DNA from: Peribacillus sp. Bi96
Lineage (GTDB): Bacteria > Bacillota > Bacilli > Bacillales > DSM-1321
NCBI RefSeq assembly: GCF_918698115.1
Contig: NZ_CAKKLV010000001.1
Coordinates: 1 to 64,000 of the forward strand
Direction of reading: 5' to 3'
DNA length: 64,000 nucleotides
Part shown: positions 44,122 to 52,840 of the stretch, one piece after another
Position numbering within the stretch: the stretch's first letter is position 1
Layout of the letters: each line of letters begins with the position of its first letter
Program-made: the position numbers and the translations under genes
Notes under the pieces: generated by a model
The model's database searches: none
What the model was told of the DNA's origin: nothing
Seen by the model: the letters and a program-made list of their open reading frames with translations, nothing else

Positions 44122-45570
44122 ATGACCAAAGGCAAGGTCTATTTTGTCGGGGCAGGGCCGGGTGATGAGGGCCTGATTACCGTAAAAGGTCAAAAGGCGA
44201 TTGAAAAAGCGGATATCATATTATATGATAGGCTGCTAAATCCCAAACTATTGGAGGCTGCCACTCTTGATTGTGAGTTGATATATTGCGGAAAGACACC
44301 ATATACGAATGGCATCAGTCAAGGGGAAATCAATGAACTGCTTGTGTCCAATGCATCGGCAGGACATCGCGTCGTCCGTTTGAAAGGCGGCGACCCTGCC
44401 GTTTTTGGAAGAGTTGGGGAGGAAGCGGAAACGTTAAAAGATAAAGGGATCCCATTTGAAATCATTCCGGGGGTCACCTCAGGCATTGCCGCGGCCATGT
44501 ATGCAGGAGTCCCCGTTACGCATCGGGATTACGGACGTTCCTTTGCGATGGTGACAGGCCATGACCGTACGAAGAAGGATATAGATTGGAAAGGTCTTGT
44601 ACATAGTATAGATACTGTAGCATTTTATATGGGAGTGACCAACCTTCCCTATATCCGCGAAAATTTGATTAGTAATGGAAAGGCCGGGAACACGCCGGTG
44701 CTCGTCATTCAATGGGGTACATATGGAAGACAAGAAACGGTCGAGGGGACATTGGACGATATCGTCGAAAGGGTAAATGAAAGGTCGCTTCAAAACCCTG
44801 CAATTACCTTGGTCGGAGATATCATTTCACTTAGGGGAAAACTGCAATGGTTCGAAAAGAAGCCACTATACGGACAACAATTTTTAGTGGCCCGAACCGG
44901 AACGGCAAAGAGTTCCATGGCCGAAGCCCTGCTTGAACTTGGGGGCGATGTCATCGAGTTTCCTAAATGGATGACTGCAAAAGTGAAAATAGATGAAAGT
45001 CAGCTGCTCTCTTTTCTTTTATATGATCGCATTCTCTTCACTTCACCTGAAAGTGTCCATGGATTCTTGGATTTACTCACTGAATATGCTATTGATTTCC
45101 GCCGTATTTCTTCAAAACTTTATGTAATATCAAGAAAATCGAAGATGGTTATACAGCAACGTGGACTAATGGCCGAGCTCAAATCCGAGATGGAAGAAGC
45201 CGGAACCTTATTGGTCATTGGAGATCGCAGCAAGGACCAAAGAGATCCTGCTTACGGGGACGGGGATTATTTTCAATCCATCGATAAATTTGTCGATGAA
45301 AGATTCCTTGAAATTCTTCCGAGAATGCTAGTCGAGAAAGCTGTTGATACGGTACTTTTTTCGAATCGGCATTCAGTCGATGTGCTGATGCAATACGGGA
45401 ACAAGGCTGACGTGGATGTTGAAGCGTTGCTAAATCACGCCTCCATCGGGGTAATCGGGAAAAGTACTGGCCAGAGACTTGAAGAATTAGGATTTTCACT
45501 GGATATGATGCCCAAAGAACCTTCTGTCGAACAAATGGTGGCGCTGATTGCGAAGAGGAACGTATTTTAG
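44122..45570 (+). CDS. nasF: Uroporphyrin-III C-methyltransferase fused to a uroporphyrinogen-III synthase domain (NasF-like)
   Basis: 482 residues. Residues 1-245 are an SAM-dependent SUMT/CobA domain (VYFVGAGPGDEGLITVKG, VVRLKGGDPAVFGR, PVTHRDYGRSFAMVTGH). Residues about 260-480 form a degenerate HemD domain (FLVARTGTAKSSMAEALLELGG). The architecture and length match B. subtilis NasF, which makes precorrin-2 for siroheme of nitrite and sulfite reductases. ATG 44122 has GGGGGGAAG. No nitrite reductase genes are nearby. Confidence 0.85.
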   Translation: MTKGKVYFVGAGPGDEGLITVKGQKAIEKADIILYDRLLNPKLLEAATLDCELIYCGKTPYTNGISQGEINELLVSNASAGHRVVRLKGGDPAVFGRVGEEAETLKDKGIPFEIIPGVTSGIAAAMYAGVPVTHRDYGRSFAMVTGHDRTKKDIDWKGLVHSIDTVAFYMGVTNLPYIRENLISNGKAGNTPVLVIQWGTYGRQETVEGTLDDIVERVNERSLQNPAITLVGDIISLRGKLQWFEKKPLYGQQFLVARTGTAKSSMAEALLELGGDVIEFPKWMTAKVKIDESQLLSFLLYDRILFTSPESVHGFLDLLTEYAIDFRRISSKLYVISRKSKMVIQQRGLMAELKSEMEEAGTLLVIGDRSKDQRDPAYGDGDYFQSIDKFVDERFLEILPRMLVEKAVDTVLFSNRHSVDVLMQYGNKADVDVEALLNHASIGVIGKSTGQRLEELGFSLDMMPKEPSVEQMVALIAKRNVF

Positions 45571-45831
45571 CCTCTGTTATCCAGGCCGTTTTCCATTTTG
45601 CAGCTTTTTAAGGATGGATGGGTGTTTTTTTTTGATTATCACCTGTCTTTTTTTTGAGAAGAGTCAAGCTCAGATTGGTCCTTTCATCGGATTAATTTTA
45701 CGATCATTTGTCTTATTGATGATAATGCCAAATGAACTTATCAGGATTTTGTCGATGAAGGTATAAAAGACTTTTATTCCTTCCCGGATTGGGTATTATA
45801 TATAAGTGACTTTTCTAGGGGGGCGAAGCAA

Positions 45832-46242
45832 TTGAAACGCACATGGGAATTCGTATTAAGTATCATTGGCGTGAGTATCGCTGCGATTTCTTTGATCGTG
45901 ACGATTTTAGCGGCAATTTATATCAACAGTATCAATTTGACGGAAATGGTGGACTACTCATCCATAACAGATTCACAGTTTTCAACGTCTGAGGTTGATA
46001 TGTCTATCAAGTTATTCATGGGCATACTATGGGCGGGTATCATATCATTGTTCCTTGCCTTAGCAGGCGGCTTGATCGCTATCTTTCTATTAAAAGGAGG
46101 TAAAGCGAAGCCAGCAGGAATCTTATTGATCATTACAGGTATACTGACGATCTTTCATGTATGGCCGCTTATCTTCTTCATCGTACCGGGTATCATGTGT
46201 TTGGTAAGGAAACCAAGAGAACCGGTGGAAGTAATCGTATGA
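45832..46242 (+). CDS. DUF4064-type small membrane protein
   Basis: 136 residues with three to four membrane helices: one at residues 10-30, then a pair (about 62-88 and 96-125). The middle extracytoplasmic loop is hydrophilic (TDSQFSTSEVDMS). The pattern fits the uncharacterised DUF4064 family of Bacillus. TTG 45832 has GGGGGGCG nine bases before it. Not in an operon; terminator at 46273. Confidence 0.65.
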   Translation: MKRTWEFVLSIIGVSIAAISLIVTILAAIYINSINLTEMVDYSSITDSQFSTSEVDMSIKLFMGILWAGIISLFLALAGGLIAIFLLKGGKAKPAGILLIITGILTIFHVWPLIFFIVPGIMCLVRKPREPVEVIV

Positions 46243-46272
46243 TCTTGCACCATACATAGTTTTGTGATTTGA

Positions 46273-46313
46273 AAACAAAGGAGCTTCCCGAAAATATGGG
46301 TAAGCTCCTTTGT
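46273..46313. terminator. Terminator
   Basis: AACAAAGGAGCTT pairs with AAGCTCCTTTGTT, with an inner CCC/GGG pair. It has no long T run. Confidence 0.7.
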
Positions 46314-46434
46314 TCTGAGAATTGGCAGATACAAGATAATTTAGGGTAATATACCTTTTTATGCCTGCAATGACCAGTTTATCATGTTACTATAATTATA
46401 GATTTAAATATAAATAGACTGGAGTTTACGATTG

Positions 46435-48099
46435 ATGAAGATATCTATAATGAAGGTTGGAATCTTGACCAGTTTAACATTCAGCATGTTCAATGGACAG
46501 GCTTTTGCTGAGTCTGGATTAACCAATGCGTGCTCATCATTTGGTGAAATCCAACCGAATGAAAACCCTTCCCATGAGAAGATTAACTGCTTACTGACGA
46601 ATGCGGCAATTAAGGCTGAAATCCCCCCTGAAGTGGTAAAAGCTGTGGCTACACAGGAAAATGGGGATTGGAGACAATTTAATGATGACGGTAAACCGAT
46701 TATATCCGCCGATGGCGGTATCGGTCTAATGCAGCTTACCAATAAAACTGGGTATGACCAGAAAAAGCTGGAAAATGATATAGTCTACAATATCGAGGCT
46801 GGCGTCGAGGTCCTGAGCGGTATGTATTCAAGAAATGATTATGATCTGCCGAAAATAACAGGCGCGGGACGCAGGGTCATCGAAAATTGGTATTTCCCTG
46901 TCATGGCATACAATGGGACAAAACCGGTTAACAGTCCACTTTACCAGGAAAACGGGAAAATAAATGTGAATGCCTACCAAGAGGAAGTTTTTGCCGAGAT
47001 AGAAAACCAAAGCTATTTGAATGATACAATACTAGCAAAATATCCATTCAAAACAACGGACTTTCAATATGATCGGGAAAGCACTGAAAATATCATCTTT
47101 AAAAATCTTGTATACACACTGGCTGATCAAACGCATGACTCTGTTTATTGGTTCAAGGCAGGAGACAAAGTGGTGACGTCGTCCAGCGTGAAAATACGGG
47201 AACAAGCAAGTACCTCGTCTGGCTACAAAACAGTGTCAAAGGATACCATCTTGATCATCACGGGTGAATTTGTCTATGACAAGTCTAAGGAAAATAAATT
47301 TGTCTGGTATCCCGTACAAACGGAAGACAAGAGTATGAAGGGGTATGTTTCATCGGCTTACATCTCCAATAGGCTATCAAGTCCAGTGGTTCCTATAAAG
47401 GATACGATTAAGCCAGTGATTTCAGGTGCCGGGAATAAAACCATCAAACTTAATTCTTCATTCAATCCCAAAACAAACGTGAGTGCCAAGGATAATGCCG
47501 ATGGCAACATGACTAGTAAATTAAAAGTGACGGGTACAGTGAACACGAAGAAAAAGGGCACCTATACATTGAAGTATACGGTCACCGATCAATCGAAAAA
47601 TACTGCGACAGTCACCAGAAAAATCACCATAGATGGCACCAAACCCGTCATCTCCGGAGCCAATAGTAAGACCATCGCTTATAACTCGACATTCAATCCT
47701 AAATCAGGCGTAACGGCGAAAGATAATCTGGATGGCAACGTGACTAGTAAAATCAAGGTGACGGGTACGGTAAATACGAAGAAAAAGGGAACGTATACAT
47801 TAAAGTATACAGTCACAGACCAATCGAAAAATATAGGTACTGTCACCAGAAAGATTACGATAGACAGCACCAAGCCCGTCATTTCCGGAGCCAAAAGTAA
47901 AACCATTGCCTATAACTCGACATTCAATTCCAAATCCGGTGTATCCGCGAAAGATAATCTGGATGGAAGTTTGACAAGTAAGATCAAAATAACAGGGACT
48001 GTAAATACGAAGAAAAAAGGTTCCTATACATTGACTTACACAGTGACGGATATATCGAAGAATAAGGCAGTTGTAACAAGGAAAATCACTGTTAAATAG
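46435..48099 (+). CDS. Secreted transglycosylase-like protein with SH3 and three Ig-like (DUF5011) repeats
   Basis: 554 residues. Signal peptide to about residue 25 (FNGQAFA cut before ES). Residues 55-130 resemble a lysozyme-like transglycosylase core: VVKAVATQENGDW (Glu75, possible catalytic acid) and GGIGLMQLT. An SH3-type wall-binding domain follows at about 245-310 (SSSVKIREQASTSSGYKTV). Residues 323-554 are three 77-residue repeats beginning KPVISGA. Probably extracytoplasmic and bound to the cell wall, cutting or holding peptidoglycan. ATG 46435 is preferred. No partner genes. Confidence 0.75.
   Translation: MKISIMKVGILTSLTFSMFNGQAFAESGLTNACSSFGEIQPNENPSHEKINCLLTNAAIKAEIPPEVVKAVATQENGDWRQFNDDGKPIISADGGIGLMQLTNKTGYDQKKLENDIVYNIEAGVEVLSGMYSRNDYDLPKITGAGRRVIENWYFPVMAYNGTKPVNSPLYQENGKINVNAYQEEVFAEIENQSYLNDTILAKYPFKTTDFQYDRESTENIIFKNLVYTLADQTHDSVYWFKAGDKVVTSSSVKIREQASTSSGYKTVSKDTILIITGEFVYDKSKENKFVWYPVQTEDKSMKGYVSSAYISNRLSSPVVPIKDTIKPVISGAGNKTIKLNSSFNPKTNVSAKDNADGNMTSKLKVTGTVNTKKKGTYTLKYTVTDQSKNTATVTRKITIDGTKPVISGANSKTIAYNSTFNPKSGVTAKDNLDGNVTSKIKVTGTVNTKKKGTYTLKYTVTDQSKNIGTVTRKITIDSTKPVISGAKSKTIAYNSTFNSKSGVSAKDNLDGSLTSKIKITGTVNTKKKGSYTLTYTVTDISKNKAVVTRKITVK
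47401..48096 (+). repeat. Three in-frame 231-bp repeats inside the secreted protein
   Basis: Units start at about 47401, 47632 and 47863, each 231 bp (77 codons). Units 2 and 3 are most alike. Each holds KPVISGA, KTI, SAKDN-DG, TGTVNTKKKG and YTVTD-SKN segments, typical of Ig-like DUF5011 domains. Confidence 0.9.
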
Positions 48100-48105
48100 A
48101 TGGCA

Positions 48106-48138
48106 AAAAGGGATTCCGTTAATATTGGAATCCTTTTT
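48106..48138 (+). terminator. Terminator
   Basis: AAAAGGGATTCC pairs with GGAATCCTTTTTT over a loop of nine bases, with T-run. Confidence 0.85.
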
Positions 48139-48286
48139 TATTGGAATGAATGAATATGGTTTGCGGAAAGCAAGGCATATATAATAGTAGAAAGTGTGTG
48201 TTGAATGATATTTCAGGTGAGTGAATGTTGATAAAAAATGTTATGATTGTAAAAAGATGTAAAAATGATCTGAAGGGGGATTGTTT

Positions 48287-48670
48287 ATGGGCAAAGAGCA
48301 GGGGCATGTAAACTGGATGGATCAGATTTTCCTCGATTATGAAAAGAACGGCGGTCTAAAGAATAATCCTGGCTTTGGAAAACCACTTCCGGAGTCGGCG
48401 CTCTCGGGAAATATGTATGATAACTTCTTGGCGAAGGCCAAAGATGCCGGCTTTCTTCCGCTTTGGATAAAATGGCAAAAAGAAATTCGGGAAGCACTAG
48501 CCGAGGTGGTTCGCTTGAGAAAAATGAATGAAGAAGAATCTGAATTAAACAATCGAATTGAAGATATTAATGAGAAAGTACGTACATATAATGGGATTTG
48601 TCCGCCCAAAATGCAACGTAGGGAAATAGAGTTGGAAAGCGTTGAAATCCAGTATGGAAAATGGAAGTAA
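48287..48670 (+). CDS. DUF1992 (DnaJ-homologue-associated) protein
   Basis: 127 residues. The N-terminal 70 residues carry the DUF1992 signature: LKNNPGFGKPLP, then YDNFLAKAKDAGFLPLWI. The C-terminus is a coiled, charged helix. Members occur alone in bacteria and fused to DnaJ domains in eukaryotes; the function is unknown. ATG 48287 has AAGGGGGATT before it. It lies 94 bases before signal peptidase and is probably separate. Confidence 0.85.
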   Translation: MGKEQGHVNWMDQIFLDYEKNGGLKNNPGFGKPLPESALSGNMYDNFLAKAKDAGFLPLWIKWQKEIREALAEVVRLRKMNEEESELNNRIEDINEKVRTYNGICPPKMQRREIELESVEIQYGKWK

Positions 48671-48722
48671 TTGATAATGTACAAAATGTGGGTATTTGTA
48701 TGACGTGATTATGAAAGGATTA

Positions 48723-48731
48723 TGATATAAT
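48723..48731 (+). promoter_or_regulatory. Extended -10 promoter of signal peptidase gene
   Basis: TGATATAAT at 48723-48731 is a TG-N-TATAAT extended -10 element. Transcription from it would start near 48738, downstream of the ATG at 48735, which supports TTG 48765 as the real start. Confidence 0.6.
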
Positions 48732-48764
48732 GGCATGAATAAAAAACAGAGAGAGGGACTTCGA

Positions 48765-49313
48765 TTGGAAAACAGAAAAGAAGTTTTTTCATGGATTAAA
48801 GCGATTGTGATTGCAGTCATTCTAGCTTTTTTAATTCGAACGTATATTTTTGCTCCCATTGTCGTGGACGGTGAGTCAATGATGCCAACTCTGCAAGACC
48901 ACGAACGAATTGTACTTACCAAGTTTGGAACCGATATCGATAGCATCGACCGGTTTGATATTGTCGTTTTTCATGCAACGGCAGATAAAGATTATATAAA
49001 AAGGGTTATCGGTCTGCCAGGTGACCATATCGAATATAAAGATGATACGCTTTATATTAATGGGAAAGCTTATAAAGAACCATACCTGGACAAATATAAG
49101 AATGAGATGGCAGGAATGCCGCTGACCGAATCCTTCAAGCTCGAGGATATTACAGGCAGTATGACAGTGCCGGACGATCAGCTGTTCCTTATGGGGGACA
49201 ATCGCCAAAATAGTTTGGATAGCCGTGAAATCGGTACGATTTCCGTTGATGAAATCGTCGGCAAGGCGAATCTAGTGTACTGGCCAATCAAGGAAATAAA
49301 AATCGTGAATTAA
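48765..49313 (+). CDS. sipT: Type I signal peptidase
   Basis: 182 residues, the Gram-positive Sip length. A membrane anchor (residues 10-28) is followed by the catalytic serine in DGESMMPTL (Ser38) and the general-base lysine in DYIKRVIGLPGD (Lys79), then GDNRQNSLDSR. It removes signal peptides outside the membrane. TTG 48765 is chosen over ATG 48735 because GAGAGGG lies 8 bases before it and the promoter -10 abuts the ATG. SipS/SipT/SipU cannot be told apart, so the symbol is tentative. Confidence 0.88.
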   Translation: MENRKEVFSWIKAIVIAVILAFLIRTYIFAPIVVDGESMMPTLQDHERIVLTKFGTDIDSIDRFDIVVFHATADKDYIKRVIGLPGDHIEYKDDTLYINGKAYKEPYLDKYKNEMAGMPLTESFKLEDITGSMTVPDDQLFLMGDNRQNSLDSREIGTISVDEIVGKANLVYWPIKEIKIVN

Positions 49314-49320
49314 GACGTAA

Positions 49321-49348
49321 GCGGACTCGGTCATCGAGTCCGCTTTAT
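49321..49348. terminator. Terminator after signal peptidase gene
   Basis: GCGGACTCG pairs with CGAGTCCGC over a 5-base loop, then TTTAT. Confidence 0.8.
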
Positions 49349-49548
49349 CATTGGCAAATATTCATTTCGCATTCAAGTTTTTCAACATAAAACGTGTTTA
49401 TTCTACTTTTTTTTACTTTTTTTATGAAAATCAACTCATTTTAGGTTAAATTAGGTTATCCTATTAAAAAGAAGTAATCACGTTAACCAGGCCCGCATTA
49501 TTAATTGGATTACTTTGTAAAAAGGGTGACTGAGATGGAGTACTAAAG

Positions 49549-50034
49549 ATGGACATGGTAAAAGAACTAATATCAAACTATGGTTATTTTGCGATATATG
49601 CACTGCTGGCCATTGGGATTATTGGCTTGCCTGTACCTGATGAGTTTATGATGACTTTTGTCGGCTATTTGTCATCCATTTCTGTTTTGAATGTCCAAGG
49701 GGCATTCCTCGTAAGTTTTCTTGGTTCGATTTCTGGGATGCTGATCAGTTATTTCATTGGGAAAAAGGTGGGTAAGCCTTTTTTGAGAAAGTATGGTAAG
49801 TGGATCAAAATGACTCCTGCAAGGGTGGAAAAGCTGGAGAGTTGGTTCAATAAATACGGTCCATGGACCCTTATCATTGCTTATTTCATCCCGGGTGTTC
49901 GCCACTTCGCTAGTTATTTTTCCGGAATGAACGGAATGGAGAAACGGAAGTATTTCATTTTTGCAGGTGCAGGAGCATTTAGTTGGTGTTTGGTATTTAC
50001 GTCTTTTGGCTATTTCATTGGTGTGTTGACTTAA
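49549..50034 (+). CDS. DedA-family membrane protein
   Basis: 161 residues, shorter than most DedA proteins (about 200). Conserved motifs are present: PVPDEFMMTFVGYLSS, then FLGSISGMLISYFIGKKVGKPFLRKYG and the FIPGVRHFASYFSGMNGM signature with its essential arginine. DedA/UPF0718-type proteins move undecaprenyl phosphate or phospholipids across the membrane. The ribosome site before ATG 49549 is weak. Terminator at 50064. Confidence 0.85.
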   Translation: MDMVKELISNYGYFAIYALLAIGIIGLPVPDEFMMTFVGYLSSISVLNVQGAFLVSFLGSISGMLISYFIGKKVGKPFLRKYGKWIKMTPARVEKLESWFNKYGPWTLIIAYFIPGVRHFASYFSGMNGMEKRKYFIFAGAGAFSWCLVFTSFGYFIGVLT

Positions 50035-50063
50035 TTTATTACTCCAATAGCTATTCCAAGGTT

Positions 50064-50102
50064 AAAAATCCCGTTTCTGGATTCCGGAAATGGGATTTTC
50101 CA
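50064..50102. terminator. Bidirectional terminator
   Basis: AAAATCCCGTTTCTGG and its complement CCGGAAATGGGATTTT form a stem with two mispairs, between converging genes for DedA and an SDR. Confidence 0.8.
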
Positions 50103-50115
50103 TTTCTGCCTTTTA

Positions 50116-50853
50116 TTATTGAGCGGAGTATCCACCGTCGATGACCAGCTCGGCACCAGTTACGTATGAAGCGTCATCGGATGCTAGATAAAGCACGGCA
50201 TTTGCAATATCCGCCGGCTGACCCAAACGTTGTAATGGAGTTGCCTTGATCATTTGGTTCACTAACTCTTTTGACTCTTCTAATTTTTGTGTCATTGGTG
50301 TTTCGATGATACCAGGGAATACGGCATTGACACGGACGCCCATGCGGCCATATTGTGTTGCAGCTGCCTTGGAGATAGCACGAACGGCACCTTTGGAAGC
50401 TGAATAAGAGTTTAAGCCCATACCGATTTGAGCTGTAAAGGAAGAAATGTTCACAACTGCGCCTTTACCTTCTTTAGCCATGTAAGGAACAACGTGTTTC
50501 ATTCCAAGGAAAGGTCCAAATCCATTAATGCTTAACATTAGCTGCCAATCAGCCAATGTCGTATCGTTAATGCCTTTTTCTGTTGATATCCCGGCATTGT
50601 TAACCAAAATGTCGATTTTGCCAAATTTAGCGATCACTTCATCCGTCACCTTTTTCCAGCTTTCATCTGAAGATACATCAAGTACAGTTCCATGGACGTT
50701 ATCCAATTCATTTACAACAGCTACAGCTTTTTCATTGATATCAGCCGCAATGACTTGTGCTCCTTCCTTTGTGAATAGGTCTACCATTTCCCTGCCCATG
50801 CCAGATGCTCCGCCAGTGAGAATGGCTACTTTATCAGTCAATCTTCCCATCAT
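50116..50853 (-). CDS. Short-chain dehydrogenase/reductase, glucose-dehydrogenase-like
   Basis: 245-residue classical SDR. The cofactor motif TGGASGMGRE, the NNAG motif (LVNNAGIS), the active-site serine (NISSF), Tyr-x-x-x-Lys (YSASKG) and the C-terminal VLYLASDDASYVTGAELVIDGG are all present. Substrate not known. ATG 50853 has GGGAGTG in front; further upstream GTG/ATG codons are less likely. Contrast with the broken SDR at 1897-2121, whose C-terminal motif is alike. Confidence 0.88.
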   Translation of the reverse strand: MMGRLTDKVAILTGGASGMGREMVDLFTKEGAQVIAADINEKAVAVVNELDNVHGTVLDVSSDESWKKVTDEVIAKFGKIDILVNNAGISTEKGINDTTLADWQLMLSINGFGPFLGMKHVVPYMAKEGKGAVVNISSFTAQIGMGLNSYSASKGAVRAISKAAATQYGRMGVRVNAVFPGIIETPMTQKLEESKELVNQMIKATPLQRLGQPADIANAVLYLASDDASYVTGAELVIDGGYSAQ

Positions 50854-51356
50854 GATCACTCCCAATTAGTTTGTTATAACCATGAATATATGTCAAAGCT
50901 AGTTCAAAAGTTATATTATCAACGAGCAATACTATTCCTTCTGGATGAATCCGTCAAGCATTTTATTTTCCGGCTTGCGCCTTTACTTTTTCTTGCTGGA
51001 TAAAAAGTGGATGCATGTTTGCAATAGTTGATATATTTAAATGGACTGCCCATAATCGCTGTAAGTTGAAAACGTTATCAATCATTTAATATTCAAATAT
51101 TGATCCCATAGATTGGCAAAATCTAAATGCTTAACCCGTTCTATTTGAAACGATTCACAAGTAATCTTGTAGAGGCATTGCATGCAATTAGGGTCCTCGA
51201 ATTCCTGGCAACTGTTGTCGGGGAGCACGATAAGTTCAATTCTAGTGAGTAAAATTGAATACTGCAATCTTTTTGTACTTTTAATACAAATTTTTATAAC
51301 GTCATTCCAATTTTGGTTTTTTCTGAAATTTAATGTAAAAAGGAGATCATCCATGT
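50854..51356. other. Intergenic region, 503 bp
   Basis: No firm gene. A 90-codon minus-strand frame (51082-51354) with four cysteines is open but has no ribosome site and starts inside the leader of the MATE gene; I could not support it. No riboswitch recognised. Confidence 0.4.
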
Positions 51357-52694
51357 ATGAATAACAGAACGTATCTTTCCTTGGCCATTCCGCTTACGAT
51401 TTCAACGATGAGTACGCCCTTGCTCGGTGCGGTTGATACGGCTGTGGTTGGAAGGTTGAGTGATCCCGCTTATATTGGCGGCGTAGCTGTCGGAACGATT
51501 ATCTTTAATACGATGTATTGGCTTTTTGGTTTTCTTCGGGTCAGTACATCTGCCTTCGCTGCACAAGCAGAGGGTGCAAGGGATGAAAAGCAAAGCCTGA
51601 TGGCCTTGATTCGGCCTTTTTTCATAGCGGCGATTATAGGTCTTCTTTTTATCGTGATCCAAAAACCCATTTTGCATGTTTCGTTAGGCGCAATTGGTCC
51701 GGGATCGGAAGTATCCGCCTTTGCTGCAGATTATTTCGGCATCCGGATATGGGGTGCGCCTTTTGCATTATTGAACTATGTCATCTTAGGCTGGTTAATC
51801 GGGAAATCGAAGATCAAAACATCTTTGTTCATACAAGTTTTCATGAACGTGATCAATATTGTCTTATGCCTGGTTTTTGTAAATGGCTTTTCATGGTCTG
51901 TATCAGGCGTTGCTGCCGCTTCATTGATATCAGAAATTGCCGCTTTTTTACTGGGCTTGTGGGTGATCCGGAAAGCGGTTAACGTCCCGGATGCATTTTC
52001 ATTACTGGAGGGGTTCGATCGGGCTTCCCTGAAAAAAATGATGGTGGTCAACAGGGATTTATTCATCAGGACCATTTGTCTGATCACGGTTTTCAATTTT
52101 TTTACGGCCAAGGGAGCCACTTTCGGGACAGAGACACTGGCGGCCAATGCCGTACTCATTCAAATCCATTATCTGATGGCCTATTGCTTTGATGGATTCG
52201 CTAACGCTTCGAGTCTCCTTGTCGGGAAGGCCATCGGTTCAAGAAATATACACCTTTATAACAAAACTCTCTCACTATCGGCGCAGTGGGGCTTGTATGC
52301 TTCTTTCATACTTGCCGTATCATACTATCTATTTAGCGATGAGATTATCCTGCTTTTCACGAATATTCCAGGAGTCATCGAACTGGCCCATGAATACGGA
52401 CTTTGGATTGTTTTATTCCCTTTCAGTGCCTTTATCGGACTCATTTTCTATGGAGTGTTTACCGGTGCGACTGAAGCCGTTCCTGTAAGGAACTCGATGC
52501 TCCTTGCCCTATTGGCTTTTCTATTTGTCCAATTTTCAGCAGTCCCGCATCATGGCAATCATGGATTATGGCTTGCATTCCTGGCTTTCAGTTTAGGGCG
52601 TTCAGTGTTTTTAGCATTATACATCCCAAGACTGAACCGAAAAGTAACAAAGCTGATGGATGACGATCGTCTAATGAAATCATCTTCTTTTTAA
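51357..52694 (+). CDS. MATE-family multidrug efflux transporter
   Basis: 445 residues with 12 predicted membrane helices in two similar halves. N-terminal LAIPLTISTMSTPLLGAVDTAVVGRL is the MATE motif, and ANAVLIQIHYLMAYCFDGFANASSLLVGKAIG is the second-half counterpart. It belongs to the DinF-like subgroup. It probably exports cationic compounds using a sodium or proton gradient. ATG 51357 has AAAAGGAGA 11 bases before it; ATG 51353 is out of frame. Confidence 0.9.
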   Translation: MNNRTYLSLAIPLTISTMSTPLLGAVDTAVVGRLSDPAYIGGVAVGTIIFNTMYWLFGFLRVSTSAFAAQAEGARDEKQSLMALIRPFFIAAIIGLLFIVIQKPILHVSLGAIGPGSEVSAFAADYFGIRIWGAPFALLNYVILGWLIGKSKIKTSLFIQVFMNVINIVLCLVFVNGFSWSVSGVAAASLISEIAAFLLGLWVIRKAVNVPDAFSLLEGFDRASLKKMMVVNRDLFIRTICLITVFNFFTAKGATFGTETLAANAVLIQIHYLMAYCFDGFANASSLLVGKAIGSRNIHLYNKTLSLSAQWGLYASFILAVSYYLFSDEIILLFTNIPGVIELAHEYGLWIVLFPFSAFIGLIFYGVFTGATEAVPVRNSMLLALLAFLFVQFSAVPHHGNHGLWLAFLAFSLGRSVFLALYIPRLNRKVTKLMDDDRLMKSSSF

Positions 52695-52840
52695 TGAAAA
52701 GAGGGTTTGTGTAGGGAACTTTATCGGTAGTTTGACGTTAGCGATAATACGGGAATACGAAGAAAAGGTAGCAACATTTGGCGAATAAGATAGTAAAAGT
52801 GATAAAATGAAAAATATATATAAAAGAGGAGTTGTCGATT

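Noticed and set aside
45548-45766. 72-codon frame after the SUMT gene
   Set aside because: Overlaps the SUMT end in another frame, no ribosome site and Phe-rich noncoding composition.
51082-51354. Minus-strand 90-codon frame with four cysteines
   Set aside because: No ribosome site, begins inside the MATE gene leader, unrecognised; kept only as part of the intergenic note.
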